Below are positions 21,401 through 32,220 of a stretch of DNA of 39,400 bases, in pieces; positions within the stretch are counted from its first letter, which is position 1; every line of letters starts with the position of its first letter. Both the position numbers and the translations under genes were made by a program. The stretch lies in NCBI GenBank assembly GCA_027578815.1, contig JANBTH010000076.1, positions 1 to 39,400 on the forward strand. The letters are read 5' to 3'. The notes under the pieces are model-generated. The model saw nothing but the letters and a program-made list of their open reading frames with translations, was not told the DNA's origin and made no database searches. This DNA comes from Coemansia sp. RSA 1804. Lineage: Eukaryota > Kickxellomycota > Kickxellomycetes > Kickxellales > Kickxellaceae.

Positions 21401-24400
21401 CACGCAAATGCTGTGCAGCCGCGACCAACATGCACGCAAGGTCCTTGAAGCTAAGCTGTCTGTTGTCATTCCCAGTCTGATGGCTGTATTCCACAATGAC
21501 TCTCTTGGGTCCTTTCATCATGCCTGTATGTTGCTTGAGCATTGCTTTGCCATCTCCCCTCTGAAAACCACTCGTCTTCTCCTTTACCAGCAGAACCCGC
21601 CATCGCGGTGGTGGCTGTTTTCCGATGCTGTGGCGAACGGACATGCTCCTATCTGCGACGTGATTCCGTATCTCTCCGAGCCGTGTGTGCAGAGGCTCTT
21701 TTTGAGAGCAGAGTTTGGTGTTTGGACTGGGAAGCTAATGGTCAGTCTCAATCTCTCTCCCAATGATGCTGTGGTTGTTTCGGATGAGCTGAGCCGTATG
21801 GGCCTTGGGTCGGTTGCCAGCGCGCTCGGACCATCTGCTGATGGCACCTCTGGCCAGGCGCAGAGCCAGCAGCGCACTAAATCCATGCAACTTGTCCGCA
21901 ACCGGTTCCAGCAGCTCAACCGCGGAGCGTTTCTCAACAAAGTTCTTGAGCTTGTGGAAGACCAGGACGAACAGATTTCAGTGAGTGTTGCTGAGTTTGT
22001 TTCTCATCTGATTAACGACTTTTCGGCGTTCTATGGCTTTGACGTTTTGTTCAAGCCCATGCTTGATTCCGAGCTTCCGGTTCGCCGGCTTGCGCAAATG
22101 ATTGTCAACTCGCCTTCGCAGCGTCTATCGCCACAAGCAAGATCAGCTACTCGGGTGCTACATACTTTGCTTACAAAGACCTCTTGCCAATATGGACTGC
22201 GCGCCCGTGAGGCCCAAGGAATACGTGATCCAACAATGCATCCACGCGGATCGCATGTCTTGCTTCAGGTTGGACATGCGGCACGTAATGCGCTTGGATC
22301 GTTTTTGCCTGGGCTGCTTGCAACGGTTACTGGGCAGCATAAGAACTCTGACCTTACATCGCACTCTGCATACAACCGGCGCGTATCTGTTGAGGCATTA
22401 CAACTTCCTGAATATGAGGAATCTGATTCGGATTTGGACACTGGGGACACTGAGACCGAAACATCGGAAAACGAAAGTGACAGTGATAGCTATAGCAGCA
22501 GACTGCTGTGCGGCACAGATGCTCATCACCAGCAGTTCGAGGACATTGTTTTCCAAAGGGTTGACGGATCGAGCAAGCATGCCGGCGATAATAGCGACAG
22601 CAATAGCGATGGCAACATGGCTAACAGCAGCAATGACGTTGCCAGTCTTCGCAGCTCTGCCGCAGCTCTTTTGCATGCAACATACTCTGGGTCTATTGGC
22701 TCTGGCTCGATATCCTCCTCGCTTTCGCCGTCGTCGACGCTGTCTGCATCGCCTCTGGCTATTGCAAGCAGCACACCAGATGACACATACATTAGAGAAG
22801 GCATAGAGTCTGAGGACTTGGGCTTGTTGCTATCACTTCCCAAACCCGATGTTGATCGCCTCAACCTGCTGAAGGTTTGTATAGAGGTCCTGAGAGAGTC
22901 TGACGAAATTGACGAAATAGCCGGATGGATTGATTTGCGCATCTGGCGTGCACTTGGCACTTGGTTCCTAAACCACCCCCACAACAACCTGCTCCATTTA
23001 GCTGTTTACCAGCTGGTTTCTATTATCACACTGGAGGCTGTTCGTTTGCGCAAACTGCACAGGCGTCTCTACACAGGTATCCATTCCAAGCCATTGCACA
23101 CACAGTCTCTGAAGATGAGTAACATTTCTCGGTATCCATGGCGCAACTGTGCTTATCCCAGCCAGAATAACAATGATAATGGCTTTACCAAACCTGTCAG
23201 AATGGCCGTCAGTCGTGCCAGTGCGTCAACGAGCGATGTTAGCAACTACCTGTCAGCACATACACATCAGCTCGACGATACCACCAGCAGTGGCAGTGAA
23301 GGTCGTGAGGCGAGCTATCAAGCACAGCGGAAAGTCCATAAGAGAAGATCTACTGCCGAGCGTATCCGATACGAAGAGACGACTAATTGTGATAACATTC
23401 TGTCGTACATGGTAGAGCAGCATCAATGGGCTGATAAGCTAATCAGACGAACGATGTCGCCAAACTTTGATGGCGCCCACGGATACATTGCTCTAATTCT
23501 TAATACGCTTCGTCTTGGAGTCCAGGTTGACCGCAAGCGCTCTCCTAATGAATTCACTGGTGAGGGCCATAGCCGCAAATTGGCAGTATCAAAGAAGCGT
23601 AGAGGGCGGCCTTTGAGGTACAAGGATTGGGGCGTGGGCTTCAATCGTGTTCAACCCTTCAAGGCAGTTGAAACAACCACAAATAAACGAATGGATGTGG
23701 GCTTTGAGGATGATTCTGTGTCCAGGGCATCTATTGGCTCTAGTGAAATCATAAGACCCAGTGCTCCAAAATCAGGGCTGTTTGATGAGATCCATCAGGG
23801 CACGCTGACCGACGATGGTGTTGCCACAGAAGCACTGTCCGAGTTTTCTGATGACGATGGAGCAGCCAACGACAACGACTTGCTTCCTGATCTGCCGTAC
23901 CATGACCCAGCAACCCGCGAAAAGCTCTGCGAGTATCCGCTATATCGTCTTCAGCGGTGGGAGATCTCGCTGTTGTACTCGCCATCATTCCAGAAGCACT
24001 TGCGCCGCTTGCGGAGCCAGGCGTCCATGATGGTGGATGAGATTAATGACTTTAGACTATGCGACCAGTCTCGTACAGAGATAATCAGCAGCAAGAGTGA
24101 AACCGGTGGCAAGCGCCCTGTGCCTTTCTTTTCGCCACAAAAGATCAGACCCCCTGTCCTATTTGACAATGTGGAGATAAAGAAAAAACAACTGCAAATC
24201 AACGTTGGACTGCTTCTTGGCAACAGTACCAAGCGGAATTCCAATTCTTCTTCGCGGCCATCTGGATCTGACAGCGTCAACGATAACAAACGGCTTGAGG
24301 GTAGTAGTCTTGACAATGGTAGTTCCGTTGACTGTCATATCGACGAGTTTGGTGTAGATATGAATTCGCTATTTGCGCGAATGCTTGGGTTTACAGAGGA

Positions 24401-25148
24401 TTTGGTTGAGCCGTCAGTAGACAGCGGTAGCAGCAGCAGACTCAGCGTCGGCGGTGTCTACAGAAGGGGCGAAGATCTCAGTCAGACAAAACCGGCTCAA
24501 GATGGCAAGAATGTAGGCAGCGGTGCTAAAGACGACAAGCGCACTGCATCTGGTGCTAGGAAGACTCATGTGGCAGGTAATGGCAGCCATAGTAGGCCAT
24601 CTAGCCTGCGCAGAAAGAAGTCAAAGCCCAATGCTGGGCTTGCTTTGACATCAGCACAGTCTGCAACCGAGTTCTTTGAGGAAATGTCGCCAGCAGATGC
24701 AGTGGATGCAGCAGAAGCCATATGCTCAGCTCTTGCAAACGAGAATGCCTCAGGGACTAATACGGGAACGACTGCGGCGACCATGGCTAAGCACTCCCAG
24801 GCTATTTCCAGGGGACGCAAAAAGCCTGCGTCTGTGTCGGGCTCGGTGCGTCGTCGCCGCGCAGCAAGGCTGCATAACAAGACATCCAACCCTAGTCTTG
24901 GTAGCCAGCCATTCATGCCGCAGCAGCAGGGTTCCCTGGACTCGAAACTAGCGTTTTCGGCACCCAAGCTAGCACGTTCTCTTTCTGGCAACATCGATGA
25001 GCGTACAGTGGACGATGAGATTGGGTCTTCTGCCAAGGCAGCAGATGCAGACGATGGTAACGCTTGTGATGAGATATCGGCACATTCTCCTGTCTCAGCG
25101 ATTGGTCTAGCCTCATCGATGCAAGCGTTGGATCTGGCAGAACAGTAG
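18424..25148 (+). CDS. SAPS-like (Sit4/PP6-associated) protein, 1944 aa, three exons
   Basis: Exons are 18424-18566, 18932-19067 and 19593-25148. Donors are GTACAT and GTAAGT; both acceptors read TGTAG. Phases fit exactly (143 + 136 nt, then phase 0), giving 1944 aa. Residues 1 to about 540 are Ser/Asp-rich and disordered. A helical-repeat region of about 540-1400 follows, starting TAMSLLRRVLDIDGPVIQQK. It continues with KLSVVIPSLMAVFHNDSLGS, GAFLNKVLELVEDQDEQISV, LLKVCIEVLRESDEIDEIAG and ending near GYIALILNTLRL. The order and spacing resemble SAPS domains, including the final GYMGHLTR-like motif. SAPS proteins are regulatory subunits of PP6/Sit4 phosphatases. The canonical FW-type N-terminal start is absent, so the assignment is tentative. 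The C-terminal ~500 residues are disordered and basic/acidic mixed. The gene is real; the family is likely but not certain. Confidence 0.85.
18567..18931 (+). other. intron 1 of the SAPS-like gene
   Basis: The intron is 365 nt with donor GTACAT and acceptor TTGTGTAG. It splits an Arg codon (AG|A). Splicing joins an N-terminal exon starting MEDTPVEGVRPP to a Ser/Arg-rich exon. Confidence 0.75.
19068..19592 (+). other. intron 2 of the SAPS-like gene
   Basis: The intron is 525 nt with donor GTAAGT and acceptor GACTGTAG, phase 0. It is long for a compact fungal genome. No additional exon was seen, although a small one cannot be excluded. Confidence 0.7.
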
Positions 25149-25499
25149 TTGCTTTCGTTGTATGCTTGTATGCGCGTTTGTCGATGCCTTGTCATATTAT
25201 CATTATTTTATTTACATTATCGTCAGCTTTTTCTTCTTTGTACTAGATACATGTACCAATTACCAAGCATGTCTCGATATTACAGCTGTACTGTTTGTGA
25301 TTTTTTTGCATAACATATTGTAATTTGGCAAAACCACCGAAAGAAAAATTGTCAGCTAAAATGTATTTAGATCTAATAATGTTTGACCGTATGAAGAAGA
25401 AAAACTATTCGTCTGGCTCAGCATAAAACCCTAATGTTTACCTCCATGAACATGCTTCCATAAATAATCCTTCGTTGAAATGATAAGATAGCCGTGGAG
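25149..25499. other. convergent intergenic region
   Basis: This is the 3' flank of the SAPS-like gene and of the small secreted protein gene. It is AT-rich with ATTATTTTATTTACATTA at 25201, a probable 3'-end region. No gene is seen. Confidence 0.5.
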
Positions 25500-25730
25500 C
25501 TAGTTGGCGGTGTTTGTGGCAGGAGCGTCCACTGAGGTCTTGGGTCCGTTTTTCTTGTTGCCATTTCCAATATTGGCATTGATCAGCCCGCCCAGAATAT
25601 CGATATGCAGACCGCTGTTGCCATGGCTAATGTCTAGATTGAGGATTCCTGGGATTTTCAATCCAACAGGCACGGCATAGGCGCAGGTCAAAAGAGAAAT
25701 GACGGCTGTATACGACAGAATGAATTTCAT
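25500..25730 (-). CDS. small secreted protein, 76 aa
   Basis: From the ATG at 25730 the protein opens with a clear signal peptide (MKFILSYTAVISLLTCAYAVP). The mature part of about 55 residues has no Cys. It is rich in Gly, Asn and Ile (IPGILNLDISHGNSGLHIDI, then GGLINANIGNGNKKNG) and ends in a polar Thr/Asn tail. No family is recognised. It is shorter than hydrophobins and lacks their eight Cys. It neighbours another secreted orphan on the same strand. Confidence 0.65.
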   Translation of the reverse strand: MKFILSYTAVISLLTCAYAVPVGLKIPGILNLDISHGNSGLHIDILGGLINANIGNGNKKNGPKTSVDAPATNTAN

Positions 25731-26246
25731 TTTTTCTAATGTGTTTGGGATTTGTGTGTGTTTTTTTCTAAATTGACTATAGCAGAACAACAGGACAAGT
25801 AAGGAGCAGAGAGAGAAAAAAGCACGGAGCTTGGATGACAGCTGGTATATGTATTGAATGAATTATTATCAAAATGAGCACATAATATATGATGTAGCTG
25901 GCTTTTCCCAATCCAGACGCAGTAGCGCACCAGAATAATGGCGCCATTCACCATGTGTAGACCTGTGCCTGTACATATATTTTGGTATTATTACTTCTAA
26001 CAGCTGTGCGTTAAATAAAAGTAGTCTGCAATTTTTTATTAGAACTAAAACCAACTTACAGAAAGGAAACAATGTTTTAATATTTTGCACATCAGTTGCC
26101 ATGCGTTATTCTAATATAGTCCTACACCCAAATTTAATAGATAATATTGCAGGAAAATTGACCGAGCAACATTTTGGAAGCTTTCTAACCATATAAAAAG
26201 GGCAAAACTCGTAAATGTGAATGTATTCTTCTAGAATACGCGGCTT
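25731..26246. other. intergenic between two secreted-protein genes
   Basis: This is AT-rich sequence with no supported gene. It holds the promoter of the 76-aa gene and the 3' flank of the upstream secreted-protein gene. A GTGTGTG tract lies at 25755-25762. Confidence 0.45.
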
Positions 26247-27899
26247 CTAGGAATGCTGCGGAATGACTGTAAGGATGACAGTTGGGAGCATGTCTGATGA
26301 CATTGTATATGTCACTCGTGTCGAGGTCTGTTTGTTGAGATCGAGTGTGGCTTGGTATGGACTATGTTTAGCCGTGATCTGGCTTGAGACGCTTGCAATG
26401 CTTGTTCCTGATGCTGGCTTGCTATTTGTCACAGCTGACATTGTGGGTGTTGCTTTTGGCAGCAAAGCCGTGTCGACATTTGAATTGTCAAATGGAGAAA
26501 ACAGGTTCCAGAATCCTCCGCCCGTGCTGGTGGTACTGCTTTGGGAATGAGAAGTCGAAGTTGACTTTGCTTGTGACGATGTTTTTGACGTTGGAGTAGG
26601 TGCAGCACCTTCAAATGGAAAAAGCAGCCCCGTCACAGCGTCAACAATAACATTTGATACATAGCCTCCAACAATGGACGATGCAATACCACCGACATAC
26701 TGTGACGGATAGTTTGCAATAACATCCAGATCCAACATTCCAATACTTCTATAATACATCAGCGCAAGCTGAAGGTACGATGCATTGGGATATTTGTACG
26801 ATAGGGAAATTATATTGGTGAGCGCTTGAATAACCGGGCTGTTTGATAAACCTATCAGTGATGCTACGCTAGAGTAGCCGGGAATAAGATCCAAGAGATC
26901 GCGTGCATTGTCAAGATTGTTTCCAACAGCCTGCTTTACATCTTCTACTTGAGAACCGCTTGTGGTTGAAGAATGCTGACTAGCAACTTGAGCCATTTTT
27001 CCTAGGGTTGCGTCCTGAACAAGAAATACTATGCTTGGGCTAGGAATGCTGACAGAATATTCATCATCGTCTTGTTGTTTGTGGTCATTCCTAATCTCCC
27101 ACCCAATGCTGTGAAAATAATCTGCAATTTGGGTCTCTTTCACACTGTTTATGATTTTGAAGAAGCCTGCAACCATTTCCACACGTCGTTTGTCAATGGC
27201 TGCCAAATTAGCTAATGAAAAGAGCTGCACATGTTTTGAAAGCGGATCTGTTGTTTCAAGGCCCTTATTTGCTATGTTTGCCTTGGCAAAAAAGCTTGAT
27301 GAGGTAGGATTTAATTCTGAAATTACCCGAAGAAGACTGGCCACCGTGCCTGTGTTTTCTGGTACGCCAATGCTCTTGCTTCCAATGCCAAATATTGGCG
27401 CAATGGATTTTGCATGTGCAGTGTCAAGACGAGACAGAGTGGCTAGGACACTGGACATGTAGCTTATGCTACTTGGGCTCAAGGCAAAAACGTCGTCAAA
27501 TGGCATTTGCATCATGTCCTTTACGCCATTTTCCGTGCTAGTAATATCGCCAAAAGTAAATGTGTAATTTTCAGAAAAGCTCAAATGGACAGTGTCAAAA
27601 AGGTTGCTGACCTTTTTGGGTGATCCAGGACTGTCAAGGCCAAGCTCTGAAAGTGGAATCTCGCTTGGCTGCAATTCAGAAGTATGGCCATTTGCCTTGA
27701 TAGACGTGTATTCCACTATCTTATCAAGAAGATTCAGCGAATAGGCAAGTGCACGTTCATTGTCGCTGATGTTTTCACGGGGTGGGTTTAAATAGCTGCT
27801 GTATCCGCCGCTCCCACTATTCTTTGTGTCACTAAAATTGGCGGCAGCAACAGCACATGAAGCCAAGCCAAGAACAACGCTTGCAAGCTTCATTTCCAT
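26247..27899 (-). CDS. secreted orphan protein, 550 aa
   Basis: A signal peptide is visible (MEMKLASVVLGLASCAVAAA). The next ~400 residues look folded and mainly helical, with DNERALAYSLNLLDKIVEYT, MPFDDVFALSPSSISYMSSV, EMVAGFFKIINSVKETQIAD and YPNASYLQLALMYYRSIGML. A Gly/Val hydrophobic stretch at about 400-430 (GGIASSIVGGYVSNVIVDAV) follows, then a Ser/Thr-rich, probably O-glycosylated tail (about 432-550). There are several N-glycosylation sequons (NFS, NIS, NYT, NAS) and very few Cys. I recognise no enzyme motif. It may be anchored in or shed to the cell wall. A second Met two codons in gives the same signal peptide. Confidence 0.8.
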   Translation of the reverse strand: MEMKLASVVLGLASCAVAAANFSDTKNSGSGGYSSYLNPPRENISDNERALAYSLNLLDKIVEYTSIKANGHTSELQPSEIPLSELGLDSPGSPKKVSNLFDTVHLSFSENYTFTFGDITSTENGVKDMMQMPFDDVFALSPSSISYMSSVLATLSRLDTAHAKSIAPIFGIGSKSIGVPENTGTVASLLRVISELNPTSSSFFAKANIANKGLETTDPLSKHVQLFSLANLAAIDKRRVEMVAGFFKIINSVKETQIADYFHSIGWEIRNDHKQQDDDEYSVSIPSPSIVFLVQDATLGKMAQVASQHSSTTSGSQVEDVKQAVGNNLDNARDLLDLIPGYSSVASLIGLSNSPVIQALTNIISLSYKYPNASYLQLALMYYRSIGMLDLDVIANYPSQYVGGIASSIVGGYVSNVIVDAVTGLLFPFEGAAPTPTSKTSSQAKSTSTSHSQSSTTSTGGGFWNLFSPFDNSNVDTALLPKATPTMSAVTNSKPASGTSIASVSSQITAKHSPYQATLDLNKQTSTRVTYTMSSDMLPTVILTVIPQHS

Positions 27900-28339
27900 T
27901 AATTCAGAGTGAAAATGTTAAAAAGGAGTAGTGACTATATAATTAGAGAGCAAAAATGTAAAATTACGTAGATAGTAAAAACTAGAAGCTTTTGTAAAAT
28001 TATATATCCGTCAAATAAGCAACAAACGGCTAAAACGTAATGCTTTTCGGGTATATTTTCACCGAAAACTAGCTAAAAGATATTTTGCATATGCAAAATA
28101 TAAAGAGTCTGCGAGGAGAAGCGGTGTGAATAAAGTGGTTGTGTCCGCCATTAAAGCCATGTTTTTGTCCAAATAGGATGGCACACAGAAACTTCACAAT
28201 GTGTAAGAAAGTTGAAGGTAATGTAAGAAGAAAAAAGGATTCATAAAAATAATTGATGGCGTATATTTAGCTTGTCAACCAAACAAACAAACAAACGATA
28301 TGGATTTGTTAAACAGCCAGCGTAATGGCCATTTAGCAT
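27900..28339. other. intergenic between twinfilin and the secreted orphan
   Basis: This is AT-rich sequence with an AAAC repeat at about 28279-28295 and GCATATGCAAAATA at 28087. It is the promoter side of the 550-aa gene and the 3' flank of twinfilin. No gene is seen. Confidence 0.5.
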
Positions 28340-30953
28340 TTATGACTCGTGCGATGCGGTTCCATGTTGAAGCGGAGGATATGTGATATCGCTCATATAG
28401 GCCATAATCGACTCTGGAGTACCTCCCTCCTTTTCCTTGGCATACACGGTGCTCTGCAGCGAGGAGTGCGGCAGATCCTGCCCTTTGGCAGCTGTGCTGC
28501 TTGTCGTGTTTACCGACCGCCACGGATCCCATTTGTACTCATCGTTGGCGCTCTCTTCGTCTCTGCGTCCGCCTGGCGTCTTCTTCAAACCAGGGAGCGA
28601 TGAGGGCACAACCTCTTCCAGCCGGCCTTGCGAGACAGACTTGACGCTAGGAGTAGATGACGTTGAAGACGAGTTGTCGCCAGCCTCGCCGGCAAGCCTC
28701 ACCTGGCTAAAGCCCCTTTCAACGCTAGCAACTTTTGTTTCATCCGCTTGTGTTCTGGGCGGAAACACGGATACCGTCGACCTTGTTGCCGTTGTGGCAC
28801 CCAGCGGCTTAAAAGCTGCAACTGGCTTAGTGGTCGTTGACGGTTTGGCTGGAGCCGCCTGCAATGGCACGCCAGCCAAGGCATTGCCCGGCGTAGACGC
28901 TCTGTCGGTCGCTGCGCTGCTAGTGTTGCTGCTTGTGCGGCTGATAACAGGCGTCGAAGCAATGCCTTTTCTTTGGCCAGACTTTAGCTGAACGCCCCAC
29001 GCAGCAGCTCCAGTGTTTGGACTGGTGTCAACGCCATCATTATTAGCGCTGGCAACGGGCTTTTGTGCAGCATATATGGAATGTGCAGAGTCTCCAGAAG
29101 CCCTAAATGGCGCCGGCGCCGGCGCATCTGGCCGTACGTTGGAGAATGCCTTGCGGAAACCTTGCTCATCGGTGAAGCCGTCCAGCGTTTTGGATGCGTT
29201 GACAGCAAATCTGGACGGAAGAGACCGTGCCGGAGCGTTTGGCACGTAGTTGACAACGTCGTCGACGGGCTTTTCCGAATCGACACGCTGCGCTTGACCA
29301 TTGCGGATTGTAGCAGCCACGGCAATCAGCGTGCATTCTTTGGGCACAAACAGCGAGAGTCTGTGCGTGATTCTGCATCCAAGGCCCTGGATCTGAGAGA
29401 GCGTGGATGCGCCGGTGGTGGAGTACGCCATGCGCAGGCGCGGCTGAGAGGCTTCAGGGCACGAGTACACAAACGCCCGACTGCCAGGCGTACGCATAAC
29501 ATAGAAGCGGGGCTCATTAGGGTTGGGGACAAACTCCTCAGTCGAGGCAAAGGACCGAGTGCTGGTGACAAATTTGTTGGCCTCCACTTGAAGCTCCACA
29601 ACGGTGATCCCGACGTTGGAAACAAAGTCATTCAGTGCATCCTTGGCCTGCGAGGACAGTGGAAGCGTGACTGTGTGGAACCCACCCGATGCAGCAGCCA
29701 TTGTCTGCTTCTGGCCGGCGGTGTTTGTGTGGTGGTTGTCGGGAGCAACAAGGGGCTGTGCAGGATAGGCATGGCTGCGAAGCCGCAGACGCATCTGCTC
29801 CAGCTGCTCTGAGCGTGCAGAATCCTCTTCGGAGAGTACGTTCATGTGCTCGAGCTCGGATTTGGACATGGCAAGGCGGGGGTCCATTTTCCTTACAAAG
29901 ACACCGCCTCGCCGTGCTGCCGGCTGTGCCTGAACATCATCCGATTCAAAGGCAGCAGGAGAAGACGTTGCTACAGGCACATCCAAGGCGAGGGCTGCTG
30001 CATTGTCGTCAGACTCTGCTTCTGTCGCAGCGGTTCTAGTCGTCGTTGTGGTTGTGGTTGTGGTTGTGGTTGTCTTTTTTGCGTATGTGGACGAAATGAC
30101 ATGAGTTGATCCGGCAACATATGAATCCGACGTATCACCATCCTGGCCCTGAGTGAATGTGGAGCTTGGCGACACAGAGGAGGGCTTCCTTGACCCTAAA
30201 CTCAATGGTTTTGGCGCAGGCGCTGGAACAGACGTCTTTGAGATCGCATACTCATCTGAAGCAATTGCCGCTGATGGTGCTTCTTTAGTAGCCGCCGCAT
30301 GAGGCAGCACAGAGGGCATGTCCAGGTCTTTGCCAAACACATCCTCGATTGTCCCAAACTGCAGCAAGTCCTCAACACAGTCGCCCACAGCTGCCTTTAG
30401 GCTTAGTTGAGTTGAGGCGTAAACCATGCTAGAGTGGACGCCGACCTTGCCTTCGGGCATCCATGTAATCACATACCAGGTTGACGGGGTTGCGCGCAGC
30501 AGAATAAACGTCGGAGCGTCCCCCAAATACTCCTCAATCTGCGATAGGTCGCCGTTGGCCGGTCCATTCTTCCTTGCTGTCTCCACCAGGTTTTCACCAC
30601 GGACCTGGATACGAAGAACAGCTACCTCCGAATGCTTCCCGCTCTGCGACTCGTCCAGAAACTGCTGGAGCTTTGGCGTGGCTATATGCTCAGTATAAGA
30701 GAAGCACGTGTTGGATTCGGTGAAAAGAAGAGTCAGCAGTACGGGTACCATCATGACAGTTGTTGTATCTGATATGGCAAGCGCCTCTCTTTAGTTTTGA
30801 AGACGAGAAAGGAGACCTTGTGATTGTGTCCTCCTCTTTTCTTCAAAAGCACATTCATCTTTTCAAATTACACGCATTATCTGTGCGAAATGACAGGCAA
30901 TAGGAGCAAGGCGATTGCTTACCAATTATACCGCTTGTTAAGAAGGTTGACAT
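28340..30953 (-). CDS. TWF1: twinfilin with long C-terminal extension, two exons
   Basis: Twinfilin binds actin monomers and barbed ends through two ADF/cofilin-homology (ADF-H) domains. The long ORF's own ATG gives an untypical start (MMVPVLL...). A short upstream exon, 30953-30923, encodes MSTFLTSGII plus one base. It is followed by donor GTAAGC and joins in phase at a CATATAG acceptor (exon 2 from 30681), giving the family-like start SGIIATPKLQQFLDES. The product is 790 aa. ADF-H1 is about 8-140 and contains WYVITWMPEGKVGVHSSMVY. A Ser/Thr-rich linker holds a Thr tract (about 212-226). ADF-H2 is about 340-470. A disordered tail of about 320 residues follows with two Trp motifs (AAWGVQLKSGQRKG and EYKWDPWRSVN). 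Typical twinfilins are near 330-350 aa, so the linker and tail are unusual. Confidence 0.88.
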
Positions 30954-32220
30954 TGTGCCTGTCCAGGACCGGTGTCGCTGCGTGTCTGTATATAAAAATA
31001 GAAGAAAAGAAAATACGATTTAGAAATACTGGAGATAAGAGAATTGAATTCCATGGATATGGCAAGGAGGAGAGAAAAGCATGTTGACCTTTTTTCTTTT
31101 CAAACACGGTTAATCACTAAAAAAGGACATGGGAAAACAACATGCTTTAATAATGATGCTGAAGCCTTTTCCTTTTTTCCATAAATTTTCCAAAGAAATA
31201 TGTTGTTTTTTTGTGCAAGCAAGGACATCCATTGTTTCTGTTTGGATCATGGAACGGCAGGACCTGCAATGGTCGTTCAAGAGATGGAAAGGACGAGTGA
31301 CAGCTCTCTGCGCACACTAGCGCAAACAGTGGAGTTGACAGCCTGGGCCAGACCGACTGAAATAAACGTCGACAGAGCTAGGATACATTGCCCTCCCCCC
31401 ATGAAGAAGGTGGAGAAATAAAAAGAACCGGCCAGACAGACAAGCAGCATCCATGTTTACCTTTCTTTGCTTTATCGCTACACACACTATGCACGAAACG
31501 GCTGACAAGCTGTGGGCAAACCTGTTTGCCTGCACTTTGAATTTTATGCAACCCCGAAAAGTCAGCAAGGTCTGTTTCTACAGATAACCCCCCTGTAGAG
31601 AGGAATGAGGAAAGAATAAGAGGAGTATCATTTGAAAGCAGGCTCCGCAGCAATTCCTCTTCTTTCGTTCTCCTCTTGGTATGGAAAAAGTCCCAGTACT
31701 GTGCTGGGAGAGAGAAAAGATATACGATTCATCTGTTGGCTTTTCCTCCCAGCAGCAACAATTTATCGGGACTTTAGTTGCTTGGCATCGCAACAAGACT
31801 TTATTCATTTGAATGGGAAGAGCGTGCCAGCCTCTCTTTCATTATTCCGACCTTTCTTTGCTGTTTGTTACGGAGCGCAGCAAGCCCGAACATTATTTTT
31901 AGTTGCTGTTTTTTGTTCGTCCATGTATTGCTGCAGTCAATGCCCGCGCCCCAAGCAAGCAAGAAGGAAAAGTGATGTGTTCGTTTGTCCACATGTAAGA
32001 AACAATGCAGGACGTATATAAAAAGGGGACCTCTGGTTGCAATTGTTTTTAATGTGCCTCGCATCTTTCATCCTTTCCTCATCTCCATCCTCGCTACTTC
32101 TTTCTCTCTCTCTCTCTCCCTTATTAGTTTTATTATTCGTTTTATATTCGCATACCGCAACATACAACAAAGCGGCCTGTAATCAATCCACTCTTCTATC
32201 CAGTACAAAACACCCGTGGT
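30954..32220. promoter_or_regulatory. divergent intergenic region, twinfilin / 7-TM protein
   Basis: There are 1.27 kb without a supported gene. It includes a (TC)n tract at 32101-32120 in the leader of the downstream gene and several A/T-rich segments. A GC-richer piece at 31250-31380 has a 40-codon protein-like frame but no start or splice context. Confidence 0.45.

Noticed and set aside
30682..30754. ATG at 30754 as the twinfilin start
   Set aside because: It gives an N-terminus unlike twinfilins; the region reads as the 3' end of an intron and the upstream short exon restores the conserved start in phase.
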